NCBI RefSeq assembly: GCF_014534745.1
Contig: NZ_JACVVP010000030.1
Span: forward strand, 1-64,000
DNA: 64,000 nucleotides
Source of the DNA: Flammeovirga sp. EKP202
GTDB lineage: Bacteria; Bacteroidota; Bacteroidia; Cytophagales; Flammeovirgaceae
Reading direction: 5' to 3'
Shown here: positions 45,105-55,098 of the stretch, one piece after another
Position numbering within the stretch: the first letter of the stretch is position 1
Layout of the letters: every line of letters begins with the position of its first letter
Translations under genes and position numbers: made by a program
The notes under the pieces: generated by a model
The model's input: the letters and a program-made list of their open reading frames with translations, nothing else
The model's database searches: none
Told to the model about the DNA's origin: nothing

Positions 45105-45677
45105 ATGGATTTTACTATCAACTTTGGACAGCGTCCTATCGAAAACGGAGATTTACTGCTCTCAGAACCTTATATGAAGGATCGTAACTTCGAACGTGCT
45201 GTAATTTTAATCTGCGAACATGATGAACAAAAAGGATCATTTGGTTTGATCCTTAACAAACCTTCTATGGTGACTATTGAAGAAGTGGAGTCTCGTCTAG
45301 CTATTGATAGTCCAATTTATGTGGGAGGACCAGTAGAACAAGATACATTGCACTATATTCATAAATTTAAAGAGATCACCAATGCGATTCCTCTCAAAGA
45401 CGGTATTTATTGGGGTGGAGATTATGAGGAAATACAAGCACTCAATACAAAAGGGATCTTGAATGAAAGCAATTGTAGGTTTTTTATGGGTTATGCTGGT
45501 TGGGAAAACCAACAGCTTCGTGGAGAATTAAAAGAAGATTCTTGGGTGGTTTCCAATGCAAGATTAAATCATATATTGGATGAACCCGTAGATGACATAT
45601 GGAAAAATACACTCAGTGAAATGGGTGGAAAGTACAAAGTATTTGCGAATGCAGCCAAGAATATTCGCATGAATTAG
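45105..45677 (+). CDS. YqgE/AlgH family protein
   Basis: The 190-residue protein matches the DUF179/YqgE family: RPIENGDLLLSEPYMKDRNFERAVILI (in pieces), the GSFGLILNKP signature, PIYVGGPVEQDTLHYIH (in pieces) and FFMGYAGWENQQLRGEL (in pieces). The fold is known but the biochemical role is not settled; AlgH affects regulation in Pseudomonas. It ends at a terminator-like hairpin before the M3 peptidase gene. Confidence 0.92.
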   Translation: MDFTINFGQRPIENGDLLLSEPYMKDRNFERAVILICEHDEQKGSFGLILNKPSMVTIEEVESRLAIDSPIYVGGPVEQDTLHYIHKFKEITNAIPLKDGIYWGGDYEEIQALNTKGILNESNCRFFMGYAGWENQQLRGELKEDSWVVSNARLNHILDEPVDDIWKNTLSEMGGKYKVFANAAKNIRMN

Positions 45678-45708
45678 TAGACTTTTAAAATAGATCATAC
45701 GATATTGT

Positions 45709-45747
45709 ATAGCCTTTAGTGAATTCAACGCTAAAGGCTATCTTTTT
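45709..45747 (+). terminator. terminator after the YqgE gene
   Basis: A perfect 11-bp stem, ATAGCCTTTAG (45709-45719) with CTAAAGGCTAT (45731-45741), followed by CTTTTTG. Confidence 0.7.
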
Positions 45748-45768
45748 GAACAATAAAATAATACTTTA

Positions 45769-47808
45769 ATGAGCAATCCTCTATTAGAAAATTTTACAGG
45801 CCCATTTGGAACAGCACCATTTTCAGCAATCAAAGAAGAACACTTTATTCCCGCTTTTGATGCCGCTATTGCAGAAGCGAAAGAAAATATAACAGCATTA
45901 GAAAATAATACCGAAGCTCCTACTTTTGAAAACAGCGTTGTCGCATTAGAACACTGTTCAGATACACTAGGGAAGATTAGTAGTATATTTTTTAATCTGA
46001 ATTCAGCAGAGACAAATGATGAGATTCAGAAAATTGCTCAGGAAGTATCTCCAAAATTAAGTTCTCTTAGTAATGATATTCTTTTGAACGAGAAATTATT
46101 TGAAAGAGTAAAAGCCGTTTATGAGCAAAAGGAAACTTTAGATTTAGATGTTGAAGATGCTCGCCTTTTAGAAAAAACATACAAAGATTTTTCTTTAAAT
46201 GGAGCAGAGCTTAATGCAGAAAATAAAGAGAAGTTAAGAGAGGTAGACCTAAAGTTATCAAAGTTATCATTGACATTTGGAGAGCACGTTTTGGCGGCTA
46301 CAAATGCGTATGAATTAGTGATTGATAAGGAAGAGGATTTAGCAGGATTACCTGAAGCAGTGGTAGAAGGTGCTGCAATGACAGCGAAGGAAGCGGGTAA
46401 AGAAGGAAAGTGGCAATTTACTCTTCAGTACCCAAGTTATATTCCTTTCATGACTTATGCTGAGAGTAGAGAATTAAGAAAAGAATTATTCACTGCTTTT
46501 GGAACAAGATGTTTTGATGGTGGTGACAATGATAATCAAGAAATCGTTAAAGAAATCGTTCACTACAGAAATGAAAAGGCAAAGCTTTTAGGTTTTGATA
46601 ACTATGCAGATTATGTATTAGAGAAAAGAATGGCCCCTTCACCGAAGGCTGTTGTTGACTTTTTAACCGATTTAGAACAAAAAGCGCACCCTGCGGCAAA
46701 CAAAGAGGTAGAGGATGTAGTTAACTATGCAAAGCTGAATGGTGCAGAGGAAGTACAACGTTGGGATTGGGGATTCTGGTCTGAAAAATTGAAGAAGGAA
46801 AGATATGCCATTGATGATGAAGCATTGAAACCTTATTTCAAATTAGAGAATGTTTTAAATGGAGTTTTTGAAGTGTCTTCAAAACTTTATGATTTACATT
46901 TCGAAGCCAGAACAGACATCGATAAGTATCATGAAGACGTCATGACGTATGAAGTAAAAGACGGTAATGGAAGACATATTGCTGTATTCTATGCTGACTT
47001 TTTCCCAAGAGCGGGTAAAAGAGGTGGTGCATGGATGACATCTTTCAGAGGACAGTCAATTTATAATGGAGAGGAGAAAAGACCTCACGTTTCTATTGTT
47101 TGTAATTTTACAAAACCTACAGAAACAAAACCATCATTATTGACTTTCAATGAAGTCACTACTTTATTCCATGAATTTGGACATGCTTTACATGGTATGT
47201 TGGCAGAAGGAAAGTACGAAAGCTTGACAGGTACGTCAGTGTATTGGGATTTTGTAGAGTTGCCATCTCAAGTTTTAGAAAACTGGTGTTATGAAAAAGA
47301 GGCATTAGACCTTTTTGCAAGTCACTATGAAACGGGAGAGAAAATTCCACAAGAGATGATCGATAAAATCAAGGCATCATCAACTTTCTTAGAAGGTTAT
47401 CAAACCCTAAGACAAGTAAGTTTTGGTTTGCTAGACATGTCCTATCACCAATTGCATGATGGAAAAGTGGCAGATGTAAGTCAGTTTGAAGAAAAAGCAA
47501 TGGAACCAACCTCTATTGATACCTTACCGAAAGTGGAAGGGGTGAACATGAGTGTAGCTTTCTCTCATATTTTCCAAGGCGGATACGCAGCTGGCTACTA
47601 TTCTTACAAGTGGGCAGAAGTGTTGGATGCAGATGCTTTTGAATTATTCAAAGAAAAAGGAATCTTTGATAAGAAGACTGCAAGTAGTTTCAAAGAAAAT
47701 ATTCTTTCCCGAGGCGGTATTGAAGATCCAATGGAACTTTATAAACGTTTTAGAGGAGAGGAACCAAAGGTTGACGCCCTTCTTAGAAGAGCTGGGTTGT
47801 TGAACTAA
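45769..47808 (+). CDS. M3-family oligopeptidase (Dcp-like)
   Basis: The 679-residue zinc metallopeptidase has the gluzincin motif HEFGHALH (His468, Glu469, His472) and the third ligand Glu497 in WDFVELPSQ. An N-terminal helical domain (about 1-230) shapes the deep channel that admits only short peptides. Its length fits Dcp/oligopeptidase A. No signal peptide is present, so it is cytoplasmic and recycles peptides. It is monocistronic between two terminator/promoter signals. Confidence 0.92.
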   Translation: MSNPLLENFTGPFGTAPFSAIKEEHFIPAFDAAIAEAKENITALENNTEAPTFENSVVALEHCSDTLGKISSIFFNLNSAETNDEIQKIAQEVSPKLSSLSNDILLNEKLFERVKAVYEQKETLDLDVEDARLLEKTYKDFSLNGAELNAENKEKLREVDLKLSKLSLTFGEHVLAATNAYELVIDKEEDLAGLPEAVVEGAAMTAKEAGKEGKWQFTLQYPSYIPFMTYAESRELRKELFTAFGTRCFDGGDNDNQEIVKEIVHYRNEKAKLLGFDNYADYVLEKRMAPSPKAVVDFLTDLEQKAHPAANKEVEDVVNYAKLNGAEEVQRWDWGFWSEKLKKERYAIDDEALKPYFKLENVLNGVFEVSSKLYDLHFEARTDIDKYHEDVMTYEVKDGNGRHIAVFYADFFPRAGKRGGAWMTSFRGQSIYNGEEKRPHVSIVCNFTKPTETKPSLLTFNEVTTLFHEFGHALHGMLAEGKYESLTGTSVYWDFVELPSQVLENWCYEKEALDLFASHYETGEKIPQEMIDKIKASSTFLEGYQTLRQVSFGLLDMSYHQLHDGKVADVSQFEEKAMEPTSIDTLPKVEGVNMSVAFSHIFQGGYAAGYYSYKWAEVLDADAFELFKEKGIFDKKTASSFKENILSRGGIEDPMELYKRFRGEEPKVDALLRRAGLLN

Positions 47809-47827
47809 TAAAAAAGTAGTACCTTTG
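47797..47827 (+). promoter_or_regulatory. promoter of the IscA-like gene (TTG-N20-TACCTTTG)
   Basis: A TTG at 47797-47799 and the -7 element TACCTTTG at 47820-47827 are 20 bases apart, an exact fit to the Bacteroidota consensus. The TTG lies in the last codons of the M3 peptidase gene. Confidence 0.65.
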
Positions 47828-47886
47828 TTTTATTCACAAAAATTGTTTGAACAAATAAAAGGTTATCCTTTCTTAATTATATAGTT

Positions 47887-48213
47887 ATGATAGATGTAAC
47901 AGATGCAGCAGCAAAGCGCATTATTGAACTAAGAGAACAAGAAGGTCGAGATGATGATCAAAATGTTCGTGTTTCTGTAAAAGGAGGAGGATGTTCGGGT
48001 TTAATGTACGACTTAACCTTCGATGCGGAAGTAAAAGATACAGATGATATCTTTGAAGATAAAGGAGTGAAAATCTATGTAGATAAGAAAAGCTTGTTAT
48101 ACTTAGCAGGTACTACACTTGATTTTTCTGATGGGTTAAATGGTAGAGGCTTTCAATTTGTAAACCCTAATGCAAGTAGAACTTGTGGATGTGGAGAAAG
48201 TTTTTCTATTTAA
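47887..48213 (+). CDS. HesB/IscA/SufA-type iron-sulfur assembly protein
   Basis: The 108-residue protein has the three conserved cysteines of A-type carriers: Cys36 in GGGCSGL and Cys100/Cys102 in the C-terminal TCGCGESF. These bind iron or a [2Fe-2S]/[4Fe-4S] cluster for delivery to target enzymes. Length is standard. No isc or suf genes are next to it. It has its own promoter and a strong terminator. Confidence 0.93.
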   Translation: MIDVTDAAAKRIIELREQEGRDDDQNVRVSVKGGGCSGLMYDLTFDAEVKDTDDIFEDKGVKIYVDKKSLLYLAGTTLDFSDGLNGRGFQFVNPNASRTCGCGESFSI

Positions 48214-48230
48214 TAATAATCATTTAAAAC

Positions 48231-48266
48231 AAAAATAGCCATAGGATGCGTTCTATGGCTATTTTT
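48231..48266 (+). terminator. strong terminator after the IscA-like gene
   Basis: A perfect 14-bp stem, AAAAATAGCCATAG (48231-48244) with CTATGGCTATTTTT (48253-48266), then further T. It separates this gene from the receptor fusion downstream. Confidence 0.9.
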
Positions 48267-48427
48267 TTGTTTAAAAGGTTCCTTATCATTTAAATAAATT
48301 GAAATTATTTATACATTTACTCATTGAAGTAATTTAAACTACCTCAAAAAAATACGTGTTTCGTTCTAATTTATACCAAGTAAAAAGGCAAGTTGTCGCC
48401 TAACTAACAGTATTCCGAAATTTATTT

Positions 48428-50308
48428 ATGAATTATTATTTACTTATCTTTTTATCCATTTTTCTTACTACCAATTCAATAGGTCAAAATCTAACGCCAG
48501 TAGAGATACCTTTTTATGAGGATGTAGTATATGTTCCATCTTCTAAAATACTACTTTTAGAAGATCCTGAGAATAATATTGAGATCTCTGATATCTTGAC
48601 AGACCCCAATCATTTCTTTCAAACTCCCCAGAAGGATATGCTTCTATTTTCAAAAGGAGTGAAGAGTTATTGGGTAAAAGTGCAGATTCAAGGTAAACCT
48701 TTAGGGATGGATCAATGGTTTTTTGAAGTGCCCGATAGTCATGTGGGGAGTGTAAAAGCATATGTTCAAGTTGGTAAAAAGCCCGTGATTTATGCAGAAA
48801 CAGGAGGGTACGACCATGATTTTGATAAACGAAAATTCAAGCATAAAAATATAATTTTTCCAATTACAGGGCTAGAATCTGGAGAAGACGAGGTCATCAC
48901 AGTTTATTTGAAGTATAACAGTGAATTCAATAATGTACTTTTCTATAAGATGAGTAGAGCACATCACTTGTTCACTTATTCTATTACAGAATACATGCTT
49001 CTAGGGACAAATTATGGTATTTTAATCTGTCTTATTTTAGCGACCGTTCTTTTGTTATTGACACTAAGAGATAAAGATATTTTACTGTTGACGGGTTTTT
49101 TAATAGCAAGTATTTGTGTTGATCTATCAGAAGATAATTTAGCAGCCCAATATCTTTTTGCCAATCAACCTTATTGGAATTATATTCTGATGCGTTATTC
49201 ATCTACATTAAGTATGTTGTCGATTGTGGCTTTGAGTGTTAGTGTTTTGAAAATTCGAAAAAAATCATTCAAAACCTATGTGACAATTTGGGGAATCACA
49301 CTTTTGAATACACTTTACTTTATTGTTTTCAAATCGTTTAATGATAGTTTATGGCAGCTACCTACTTTTTTAGTGCCTTTTATCATTATCCTCTTCTACA
49401 TGCTTTTGGATATAAAAAGATCAGAGGTAAAGGTGACCTACTTCTTTTTAGGTTATTTAGTCATCATGATAGGCCTTTCATTACAGGTTTTAAGGGCTTA
49501 TGAAATTTTTATCTCGCACGCTATTGTAGTAGTGTATTCTTACAACGTGGGGTTACTATTAACCGGCCTATTTATGACGCTAGGACAGTTCCAACGCTTC
49601 AAAATTTTAAAGGAAGAAAAGGAACAGGCACAAGGTCAATTGATCAAGGATTTACAGGTAAGAGAAAAAATCATTGAGGAAAAAGTGGAGGAAAGAACAG
49701 AAGAGATTGCAAAGCAAAAGGAAATTATTGCTCTTAAAAATGATGAACTGCAGTGGGTAAATGATCAATTGAATGAGCATAGAAAGCAAATTCAAGAGAT
49801 GAACGCTCAACTTAAAGTAGAAAATGAACAATTGCATGAGGATGTGGAACAGTTAGAATCTGCAAGAGTTTTGATGCAGGAAGTTACTTTTGATGAATTT
49901 GAAAAGATGTTTCCTTCTGATGAAAGCTGCTATACCTATTTGGAAGAGATCAAATGGAAAAATGGCTTCCAATGTAAAAAATGCGGCAACGATACCTATG
50001 CAAAAGGAGCAGGGGTGAACAGTAGAAGATGTAAAAAGTGTAACTATAATGAGTCAGTAACAGCCGGTACGCTTTTCCATAGATTACATTTTCCTATCCA
50101 AAAAGCCTTTTATATGGTGTTTATCGTGTTTGCTAAGGATGGTGATATTTCATCAACGAAGTTATCTGAGATTTTAGAGATGAGACAAAATACCTGTTGG
50201 AAGTTCTCGAAAAAGATCAAAGAAACAATGCAAGAAAAAGCAGAACAGTTAGGCTCCAAAGAGAAATTAAAACATAAAGGCTGGGAGGAATTGATTTTGA
50301 AAGATTAA
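48428..50308 (+). CDS. 7TMR-DISM receptor fused to an IS1595-type transposase zinc ribbon/HTH
   Basis: The 626-residue protein has a signal peptide (1-19), a periplasmic 7TMR-DISMED2-like beta domain (about 25-175), seven membrane helices (about 188-388), a long coiled coil (about 392-488) and a cytoplasmic tail. The tail has a zinc ribbon C-x2-C...C-x2-C (Cys516, 519, 535, 538) followed by a helical part (about 543-605; VTAGTLFHRLHFPIQKAFY and ISSTKLSEILEMRQNTCWKF). These segments match the N-terminal DNA-binding part of IS1595-family transposases. The DDE nuclease is absent and the gene ends soon after, so this is not a transposase. It may be a one-step membrane receptor that binds DNA. The gene is monocistronic and bounded by terminators. 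Confidence 0.85.
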   Translation: MNYYLLIFLSIFLTTNSIGQNLTPVEIPFYEDVVYVPSSKILLLEDPENNIEISDILTDPNHFFQTPQKDMLLFSKGVKSYWVKVQIQGKPLGMDQWFFEVPDSHVGSVKAYVQVGKKPVIYAETGGYDHDFDKRKFKHKNIIFPITGLESGEDEVITVYLKYNSEFNNVLFYKMSRAHHLFTYSITEYMLLGTNYGILICLILATVLLLLTLRDKDILLLTGFLIASICVDLSEDNLAAQYLFANQPYWNYILMRYSSTLSMLSIVALSVSVLKIRKKSFKTYVTIWGITLLNTLYFIVFKSFNDSLWQLPTFLVPFIIILFYMLLDIKRSEVKVTYFFLGYLVIMIGLSLQVLRAYEIFISHAIVVVYSYNVGLLLTGLFMTLGQFQRFKILKEEKEQAQGQLIKDLQVREKIIEEKVEERTEEIAKQKEIIALKNDELQWVNDQLNEHRKQIQEMNAQLKVENEQLHEDVEQLESARVLMQEVTFDEFEKMFPSDESCYTYLEEIKWKNGFQCKKCGNDTYAKGAGVNSRRCKKCNYNESVTAGTLFHRLHFPIQKAFYMVFIVFAKDGDISSTKLSEILEMRQNTCWKFSKKIKETMQEKAEQLGSKEKLKHKGWEELILKD

Positions 50309-50326
50309 TTAAAAAAGACAATAAAA

Positions 50327-50370
50327 TAAAGAGGTGATTTATATTGAATACAATACAAATCACCTCTTTA
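50327..50370. terminator. bidirectional terminator
   Basis: A perfect 14-bp stem (50327-50340 with 50357-50370) encloses a smaller TATTG/CAATA stem. It lies between the convergent receptor and patatin genes. Confidence 0.88.
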
Positions 50371-50436
50371 TCTTTATGGAAATCAAATACTTTACTATCA
50401 TCAAATTTTCATATAAAAGTGGATTAAATTAAAGTC

Positions 50437-52845
50437 TTATTCTTCCATCATTCTCTTATTATAGATTAATATACCAAGGTTGATTAATACCATAAAATTG
50501 TGATCTTCCACATTATAATGGTTGACAGATAAGCTAAAAGGTCCAATTGGACTATTGTATACTAATGATGCTGCCAATGCGTAATCCATATCACTGAAGT
50601 CCCAGAAGCTTTTTTCTTGTACTACTGGGAATAATGGAGTATCTCCTTTTACATATTTCACGGTAGAGTGGAATGCGTGACCTTCTAATTGAACATTAAA
50701 GCTTTCGGACCATAGAGGTCGTATAATCTTTAGACCTCCGGCAAGAAATCGAGGAGACCTAAAGGCTTCAAAGAAGTGAGATTTAGAATCTAATAGAGGG
50801 TAATAAGCCATGGAGTTGGCTAATGAGGCTGATATTGTCACCGATTCTGTGTAATTGGAATAAGCAGCATGTCCTTTCACACCTAACGTGAAAATTTTCA
50901 TAGGGAAATATTGCTCGTATTCAGCTTGAAGAGTATACCAGTCTCTATTCCAACTTTGATTAACGGCTGAATTCAACATCAAATTGAACCTGTTATAAGT
51001 GAGTATATTTTTGGCTGAAATCTTAAAATAGCGCCCTTTTGTTGGAAACTTTTGGGCATTTAAGGTATTGGACTCCCATTTCAATCCAAAAATCCATCCG
51101 TCCAATTTCTCATTACCAATCAAATCAACAGGGACGCCTTGATTTGTAGCAGAATCCGCTAACACCACTATTTGATCGTATTTATCTTCATTAAAGGTAT
51201 AACCACCAAAAGCAGTAAGCTTACTTTTGCGTCCTGTTGCAAAACAGGCATTCAATCCTGCATAGTTATCTTTTCTTAGAAGATTGAGTTTGTCTCTTTG
51301 TTCAAAGATTAATTCTTGAGCATTGGCGTAATTCCATCTGTTCAGAATAAATTCACCACTTACCGAAAAAGGAATTTCTTTGGCGAACATGGATTCGATT
51401 TCAGCGCTGAATGAACTGTAAAACGCACCTGCGAATGCATTCAGTTTAACGGTATTCAGTGATTGGGTGAAAATACTGAACTGACCACTGATGTAAGCTT
51501 GGCCAATATTTCTTGAAGCAATATTTCCACCAACACCAACTCTTAATTTCTTATTTGGGGTAACATCAATGTGTAATCTAGGATCAAGATCCAATGAATC
51601 ATAATAGAAGTAAGCGTCAATATCACTGAAATAATTATTTGAAATAAGCATATTGTAACCGCTCAAAAGTTCATCAACAGAAGTACTTTTTCGTCTATTG
51701 GGCTTCACAATATTTCTTACAAACAACCTTTGATTAAACGATAAATCATTATTAAGCTCTACAAAGTTGATTTCTTTAATACCAGGAGTGAAAAGATTGT
51801 CGAAGCTGCTTTTTCTAGGGATTGCTCTTGGTTGGTCTTCCCCGTACATTTCACTGATTTGATCAATTTTTGAAGAAGCGAAATTATAACCGATGCTTAA
51901 CAATGTATCTACTGGAGTAAAATCTGCCGCAGAGTAATCATCAACCGGAACACCCAAATAGACATCTTTCGTGAGGTCTATGTCCTCTTCCGGGTAGGTG
52001 TTGTTCATTACGATATACTTTAAGACATTACCTTTTACCAATTCCTCGTCGTTCTCATAAGGATATTCTTCCAGCATATCATTGGCTCCTAAATTGACGA
52101 CAATAACCATATCAGGATTAAAGTCGCTTTTCATGACATCTACAGGGAGGTTATTATAAACACCACCGTCATACAAGTATTTATCATTAATTTTAATCGG
52201 TTTGAAAACCAATGGAACTGCCATGGAAGCACGAATAGCTCTTTCGAGTTGACCTTCCTTGATTGTGACTGCTTTTCTTTCGAAAATATCACTTCCTATA
52301 CACCTGAACGGAATGCTGAGGCTATCGAAGTTATAATTCGCATCATGAGAAGCTTTATATAAACGAGCAGAAAGGGCAAAGTTTAAAGTTGCATCTTTAA
52401 TAATAGTAGGATCCCATACTACTGAATAGTTAGAATCGAGTTGAATATTAAAATTAATCCATTCGGCACCTTCTTGTTGGCGTCCAAAATAGAACTCGTC
52501 ATCGGGATCGATCTGACCTGAAACCCAAGCTTGAAAATCGGGATCTCGCATGAAAGCCTCAATTTCACTGCTAGTGTATCCTGCAGCATAGAAACCACCT
52601 ACAATAGCACCCATCGATGTACCTGTGATATAATCTATAGGAATTCCGTTTTCCTCCAAAACCTTTATTACACCAACATGTGCAATACCTTTGGCACCAC
52701 CACCACTTAAAACAAGTCCAACGGATTTTCGATTTTTATCCTTTTTAGGAAATGCACTCTCATCAGTTACTGATTGACAATAGCTTTTAGAGGTGAAGAG
52801 AGAAAAAAAGAAAATACAGAATAAAAGATGCTTATTGAGTTTCAT
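50437..52845 (-). CDS. patatin-like phospholipase with outer-membrane barrel
   Basis: The 802-residue protein has a signal peptide (about 1-23), a patatin domain (about 40-335; oxyanion GGGAKG, nucleophile GTSMG with Ser77, and DGG in YDGGVYNN), a POTRA-like linker (about 345-425) and a C-terminal surface-antigen beta-barrel (about 430-802). This is the PlpD/BamA-like type Vd layout found in many Bacteroidota. It should act on phospholipids at the outer membrane. It is downstream of the metK terminator, so some readthrough or its own weak promoter would be needed. Confidence 0.9.
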   Translation of the reverse strand: MKLNKHLLFCIFFFSLFTSKSYCQSVTDESAFPKKDKNRKSVGLVLSGGGAKGIAHVGVIKVLEENGIPIDYITGTSMGAIVGGFYAAGYTSSEIEAFMRDPDFQAWVSGQIDPDDEFYFGRQQEGAEWINFNIQLDSNYSVVWDPTIIKDATLNFALSARLYKASHDANYNFDSLSIPFRCIGSDIFERKAVTIKEGQLERAIRASMAVPLVFKPIKINDKYLYDGGVYNNLPVDVMKSDFNPDMVIVVNLGANDMLEEYPYENDEELVKGNVLKYIVMNNTYPEEDIDLTKDVYLGVPVDDYSAADFTPVDTLLSIGYNFASSKIDQISEMYGEDQPRAIPRKSSFDNLFTPGIKEINFVELNNDLSFNQRLFVRNIVKPNRRKSTSVDELLSGYNMLISNNYFSDIDAYFYYDSLDLDPRLHIDVTPNKKLRVGVGGNIASRNIGQAYISGQFSIFTQSLNTVKLNAFAGAFYSSFSAEIESMFAKEIPFSVSGEFILNRWNYANAQELIFEQRDKLNLLRKDNYAGLNACFATGRKSKLTAFGGYTFNEDKYDQIVVLADSATNQGVPVDLIGNEKLDGWIFGLKWESNTLNAQKFPTKGRYFKISAKNILTYNRFNLMLNSAVNQSWNRDWYTLQAEYEQYFPMKIFTLGVKGHAAYSNYTESVTISASLANSMAYYPLLDSKSHFFEAFRSPRFLAGGLKIIRPLWSESFNVQLEGHAFHSTVKYVKGDTPLFPVVQEKSFWDFSDMDYALAASLVYNSPIGPFSLSVNHYNVEDHNFMVLINLGILIYNKRMMEE

Positions 52846-52851
52846 ACAGTT

Positions 52852-52890
52852 AAAAAAAAGTCCTTGTTAGTGAAGCTACCAACAAGGACT
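52852..52890 (-). terminator. terminator of the metK transcript
   Basis: AGTCCTTGTT (52859-52868) pairs perfectly with AACAAGGACT (52881-52890). On the minus strand the stem is followed by a run of eight T. It begins about 40 bases after the metK stop. Confidence 0.88.
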
Positions 52891-52931
52891 CAGAAAAAAA
52901 ACTTTTTCTATAAAAATACTTGAAATCTTAA

Positions 52932-54215
52932 TTATAGATTAAAAGCAGACTTGATTTGATCTACGTAATCTAATTTCTCCCAAGTAAAGAATTCAACTTC
53001 TTTTTGTTCTGTAATAACAGTACTGATCTTCTTGTCACCTTCTTCTACTACTTCAGTACGGTTTACTTCAACAGTATCAGTGTAAGGAGCTTGTCCCATA
53101 TGTCCATAAGCGGCAGTAGGAGTGAAGATAGGGTTTGTTAATCCTAAACGCTCTACAATTGCACTTGGACGCATATCGAAAATACCATCTACTACTTTAG
53201 AAATTTCAGCGTCTGTAAGGTCAACGTTTGAAGTTCCGTAAGTTGTTACGTTCAATGATACTGGAGTAGAAACACCAATTGCATAAGCTACTTGAACTAA
53301 TACTTCGTCAGCAACACCTGCAGCAACTAAGTTCTTTGCGATGTGTCTTGAAGCATAAGCAGCAGAACGGTCTACTTTTGATGGGTCTTTACCTGAGAAT
53401 GCACCACCACCGTGAGCACCTTTACCACCATAAGTATCTACGATGATTTTACGACCAGTCAAGCCAGCGTCACCGTGAGGACCACCAATAACGAATTTAC
53501 CTGTTGGGTTGATGTGGAAAATTGTTTCATCATCAATCAATTCAGCAGGAATAACAGCACTGATTACATGCTCTTTTACGTCTCTAGCGATTTGAGCTAA
53601 AGCCTCGTCATCTGAAATACCTGGGAACTCATCGTGTTGAGTAGAAACTACGATAGTATGTACTCTTTTGGGAGTATTGTCCTCATTGTATTCAATTGTT
53701 ACTTGTGCCTTTGCATCAGGACGTAAGTAACCGATAAGGTCTGTGTGATTCTTACGGATTTCAGCCAAACGCTTCACTAAAGCATGAGAGAAAGCCAAAG
53801 CCATTGGCATAAACTCTTTTGTTTCCTTAGTAGCATAACCGAACATCATACCTTGGTCACCAGCACCTTGTTCTTTATCAACACCCTCTCCAATATTTAC
53901 ACCTTGAGCAATATCAGGAGATTGACTATGAAGAGCTACTTGTACACCACATGAGTGAGCAGCGAAAGAATAGTCTTCTTTATCATAACCAATTTTTTCA
54001 ATTGTTTCTCTTACAACGTCAGGAATTTCAACATACGCTTTCGTTGTCACTTCACCTGCAATTACTGCTAAGCCAGTCGTCACCATAGTCTCACATGCAA
54101 CACGAGACGTAGGATCTTGTTTTAACATAGCGTCAAGGATTGAATCAGAGATCTGATCAGCAATTTTATCTGGATGTCCTTCAGAAACGGACTCGGATGT
54201 GAATAAATATGTCAT
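52932..54215 (-). CDS. metK: S-adenosylmethionine synthetase
   Basis: The 427-residue enzyme joins methionine and ATP to SAM. It begins [19 protein letters not shown], has the [15 protein letters not shown]-binding motif, the [14 protein letters not shown]-like P-loop region (read here as [14 protein letters not shown]) and [16 protein letters not shown]. Length is typical for Bacteroidota. Its ATG overlaps the stop of the upstream lipoprotein by one base (TAATG), so both are in one transcript under the SAM-I riboswitch at 54983-55088. SAM would thus repress its own synthesis. Confidence 0.97.
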   Translation of the reverse strand: MTYLFTSESVSEGHPDKIADQISDSILDAMLKQDPTSRVACETMVTTGLAVIAGEVTTKAYVEIPDVVRETIEKIGYDKEDYSFAAHSCGVQVALHSQSPDIAQGVNIGEGVDKEQGAGDQGMMFGYATKETKEFMPMALAFSHALVKRLAEIRKNHTDLIGYLRPDAKAQVTIEYNEDNTPKRVHTIVVSTQHDEFPGISDDEALAQIARDVKEHVISAVIPAELIDDETIFHINPTGKFVIGGPHGDAGLTGRKIIVDTYGGKGAHGGGAFSGKDPSKVDRSAAYASRHIAKNLVAAGVADEVLVQVAYAIGVSTPVSLNVTTYGTSNVDLTDAEISKVVDGIFDMRPSAIVERLGLTNPIFTPTAAYGHMGQAPYTDTVEVNRTEVVEEGDKKISTVITEQKEVEFFTWEKLDYVDQIKSAFNL

Positions 54216-54886
54216 TATTTTCGTTTTTTTTCTTTTTTAAATTTAATATTCCATTGGGTGATGTATTTATAATGTTCATCATCCGGAATAGTGCCTTTAA
54301 ACAGTACTCCCGTGGAGCCTATTTGATCTATATCATAAGACTTTAACGTCTTTATGTCTCTATTTAATTGCCAATTATAAACATAATGAGCAGTGTCTAC
54401 GGCCTCCAACATAGCGTCTTTGGCTTCAGTAGAAGCAGGGAGATTTTTTGTAATGATTTTTCTCCAATCGATATTTTGCTTCCATTCCGCTTTTGATCTT
54501 TTGATGATCAGGTACTCAACTTCTTCCTTCCCGTCAATTTTAGAAAGTGCAACATTGAGAGCGTTGATGTCTACAAAATTGAATTGAATACCCATTTTCC
54601 AAACAGTAGAATCTAATATCTCTTTGCAGTTATAGATTCCCGGAATAGTATTCAAGTCATTACTAATTAAAGATAAAGGCTTTTTGAATTTATTTGCTTG
54701 AAAGATAGTTTCTCCTTCAGGAGTTGTATAGGCAGAAATTATATCCAATAATTCTTTACTTTTTGAAAAGTCGAAAACAAAGGTGTAATCTCCTTTTCCG
54801 TCTTTCATGACTTGTAACTGTTCATGTAACTCAAAGCAGCTAGTCAAGAAACATAAAGAACTAAGTATTAATAATCTGATCCTCAA
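54215..54886 (-). CDS. lipoprotein of unknown function, co-regulated with metK
   Basis: The 223-residue protein has a lipoprotein signal (lipobox LTSC, Cys17) and a mature domain with [22 protein letters not shown] (in pieces). This resembles small Bacteroidota envelope proteins that I cannot name. It is the first gene after a SAM-I riboswitch and is translationally coupled to metK (one-base overlap). Its place suggests that it is made together with SAM synthetase when SAM is low. The role in SAM metabolism is unknown and could be simple hitch-hiking. Confidence 0.75.
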   Translation of the reverse strand: MRIRLLILSSLCFLTSCFELHEQLQVMKDGKGDYTFVFDFSKSKELLDIISAYTTPEGETIFQANKFKKPLSLISNDLNTIPGIYNCKEILDSTVWKMGIQFNFVDINALNVALSKIDGKEEVEYLIIKRSKAEWKQNIDWRKIITKNLPASTEAKDAMLEAVDTAHYVYNWQLNRDIKTLKSYDIDQIGSTGVLFKGTIPDDEHYKYITQWNIKFKKEKKRK

Positions 54887-54982
54887 TCTAAAATAAAAAA
54901 TATTCTTTTATCATTAATTTAGTTTCACCTACCGAAAAAGAAAGCTTTTCGCTTAGTACCAGCATGTCATTTAGGAGATAAA

Positions 54983-55088
54983 CTCATCTAATCTCGAACA
55001 CCTTCGAGCTGGGAATTAGCACCTTGCTATGGGGAGCGCAGGTTGCTAAGACATCGTAGGGCCCAGTCCCTCTATCTTTCTTGATAAG
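54983..55088 (-). ncRNA. SAM-I (S-box) riboswitch
   Basis: On the minus strand the sequence has the S-box core: CTTATCAAGAAAGATAG, GAGGGACTGGGCCCTACGA and TCTTAGCAACC, then AAGGTGCTAATTCC. P1 closes through CTTATC (55083-55088) and GATGAG (54983-54988). This RNA binds SAM and turns down the downstream genes, here the lipoprotein and metK. A short hairpin (AAGC/GCTT, 54942-54954) with a T-rich tail could be the terminator, but it is weak, so translation control is also possible. Confidence 0.92.
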
Positions 55089-55098
55089 TATAGTGATG

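Noticed and set aside
48428-50308. Complete IS1595-family insertion sequence
   Set aside because: Only the zinc ribbon and helical DNA-binding part are present; the DDE nuclease is missing, no terminal inverted repeats are evident, and the N-terminus is a receptor.
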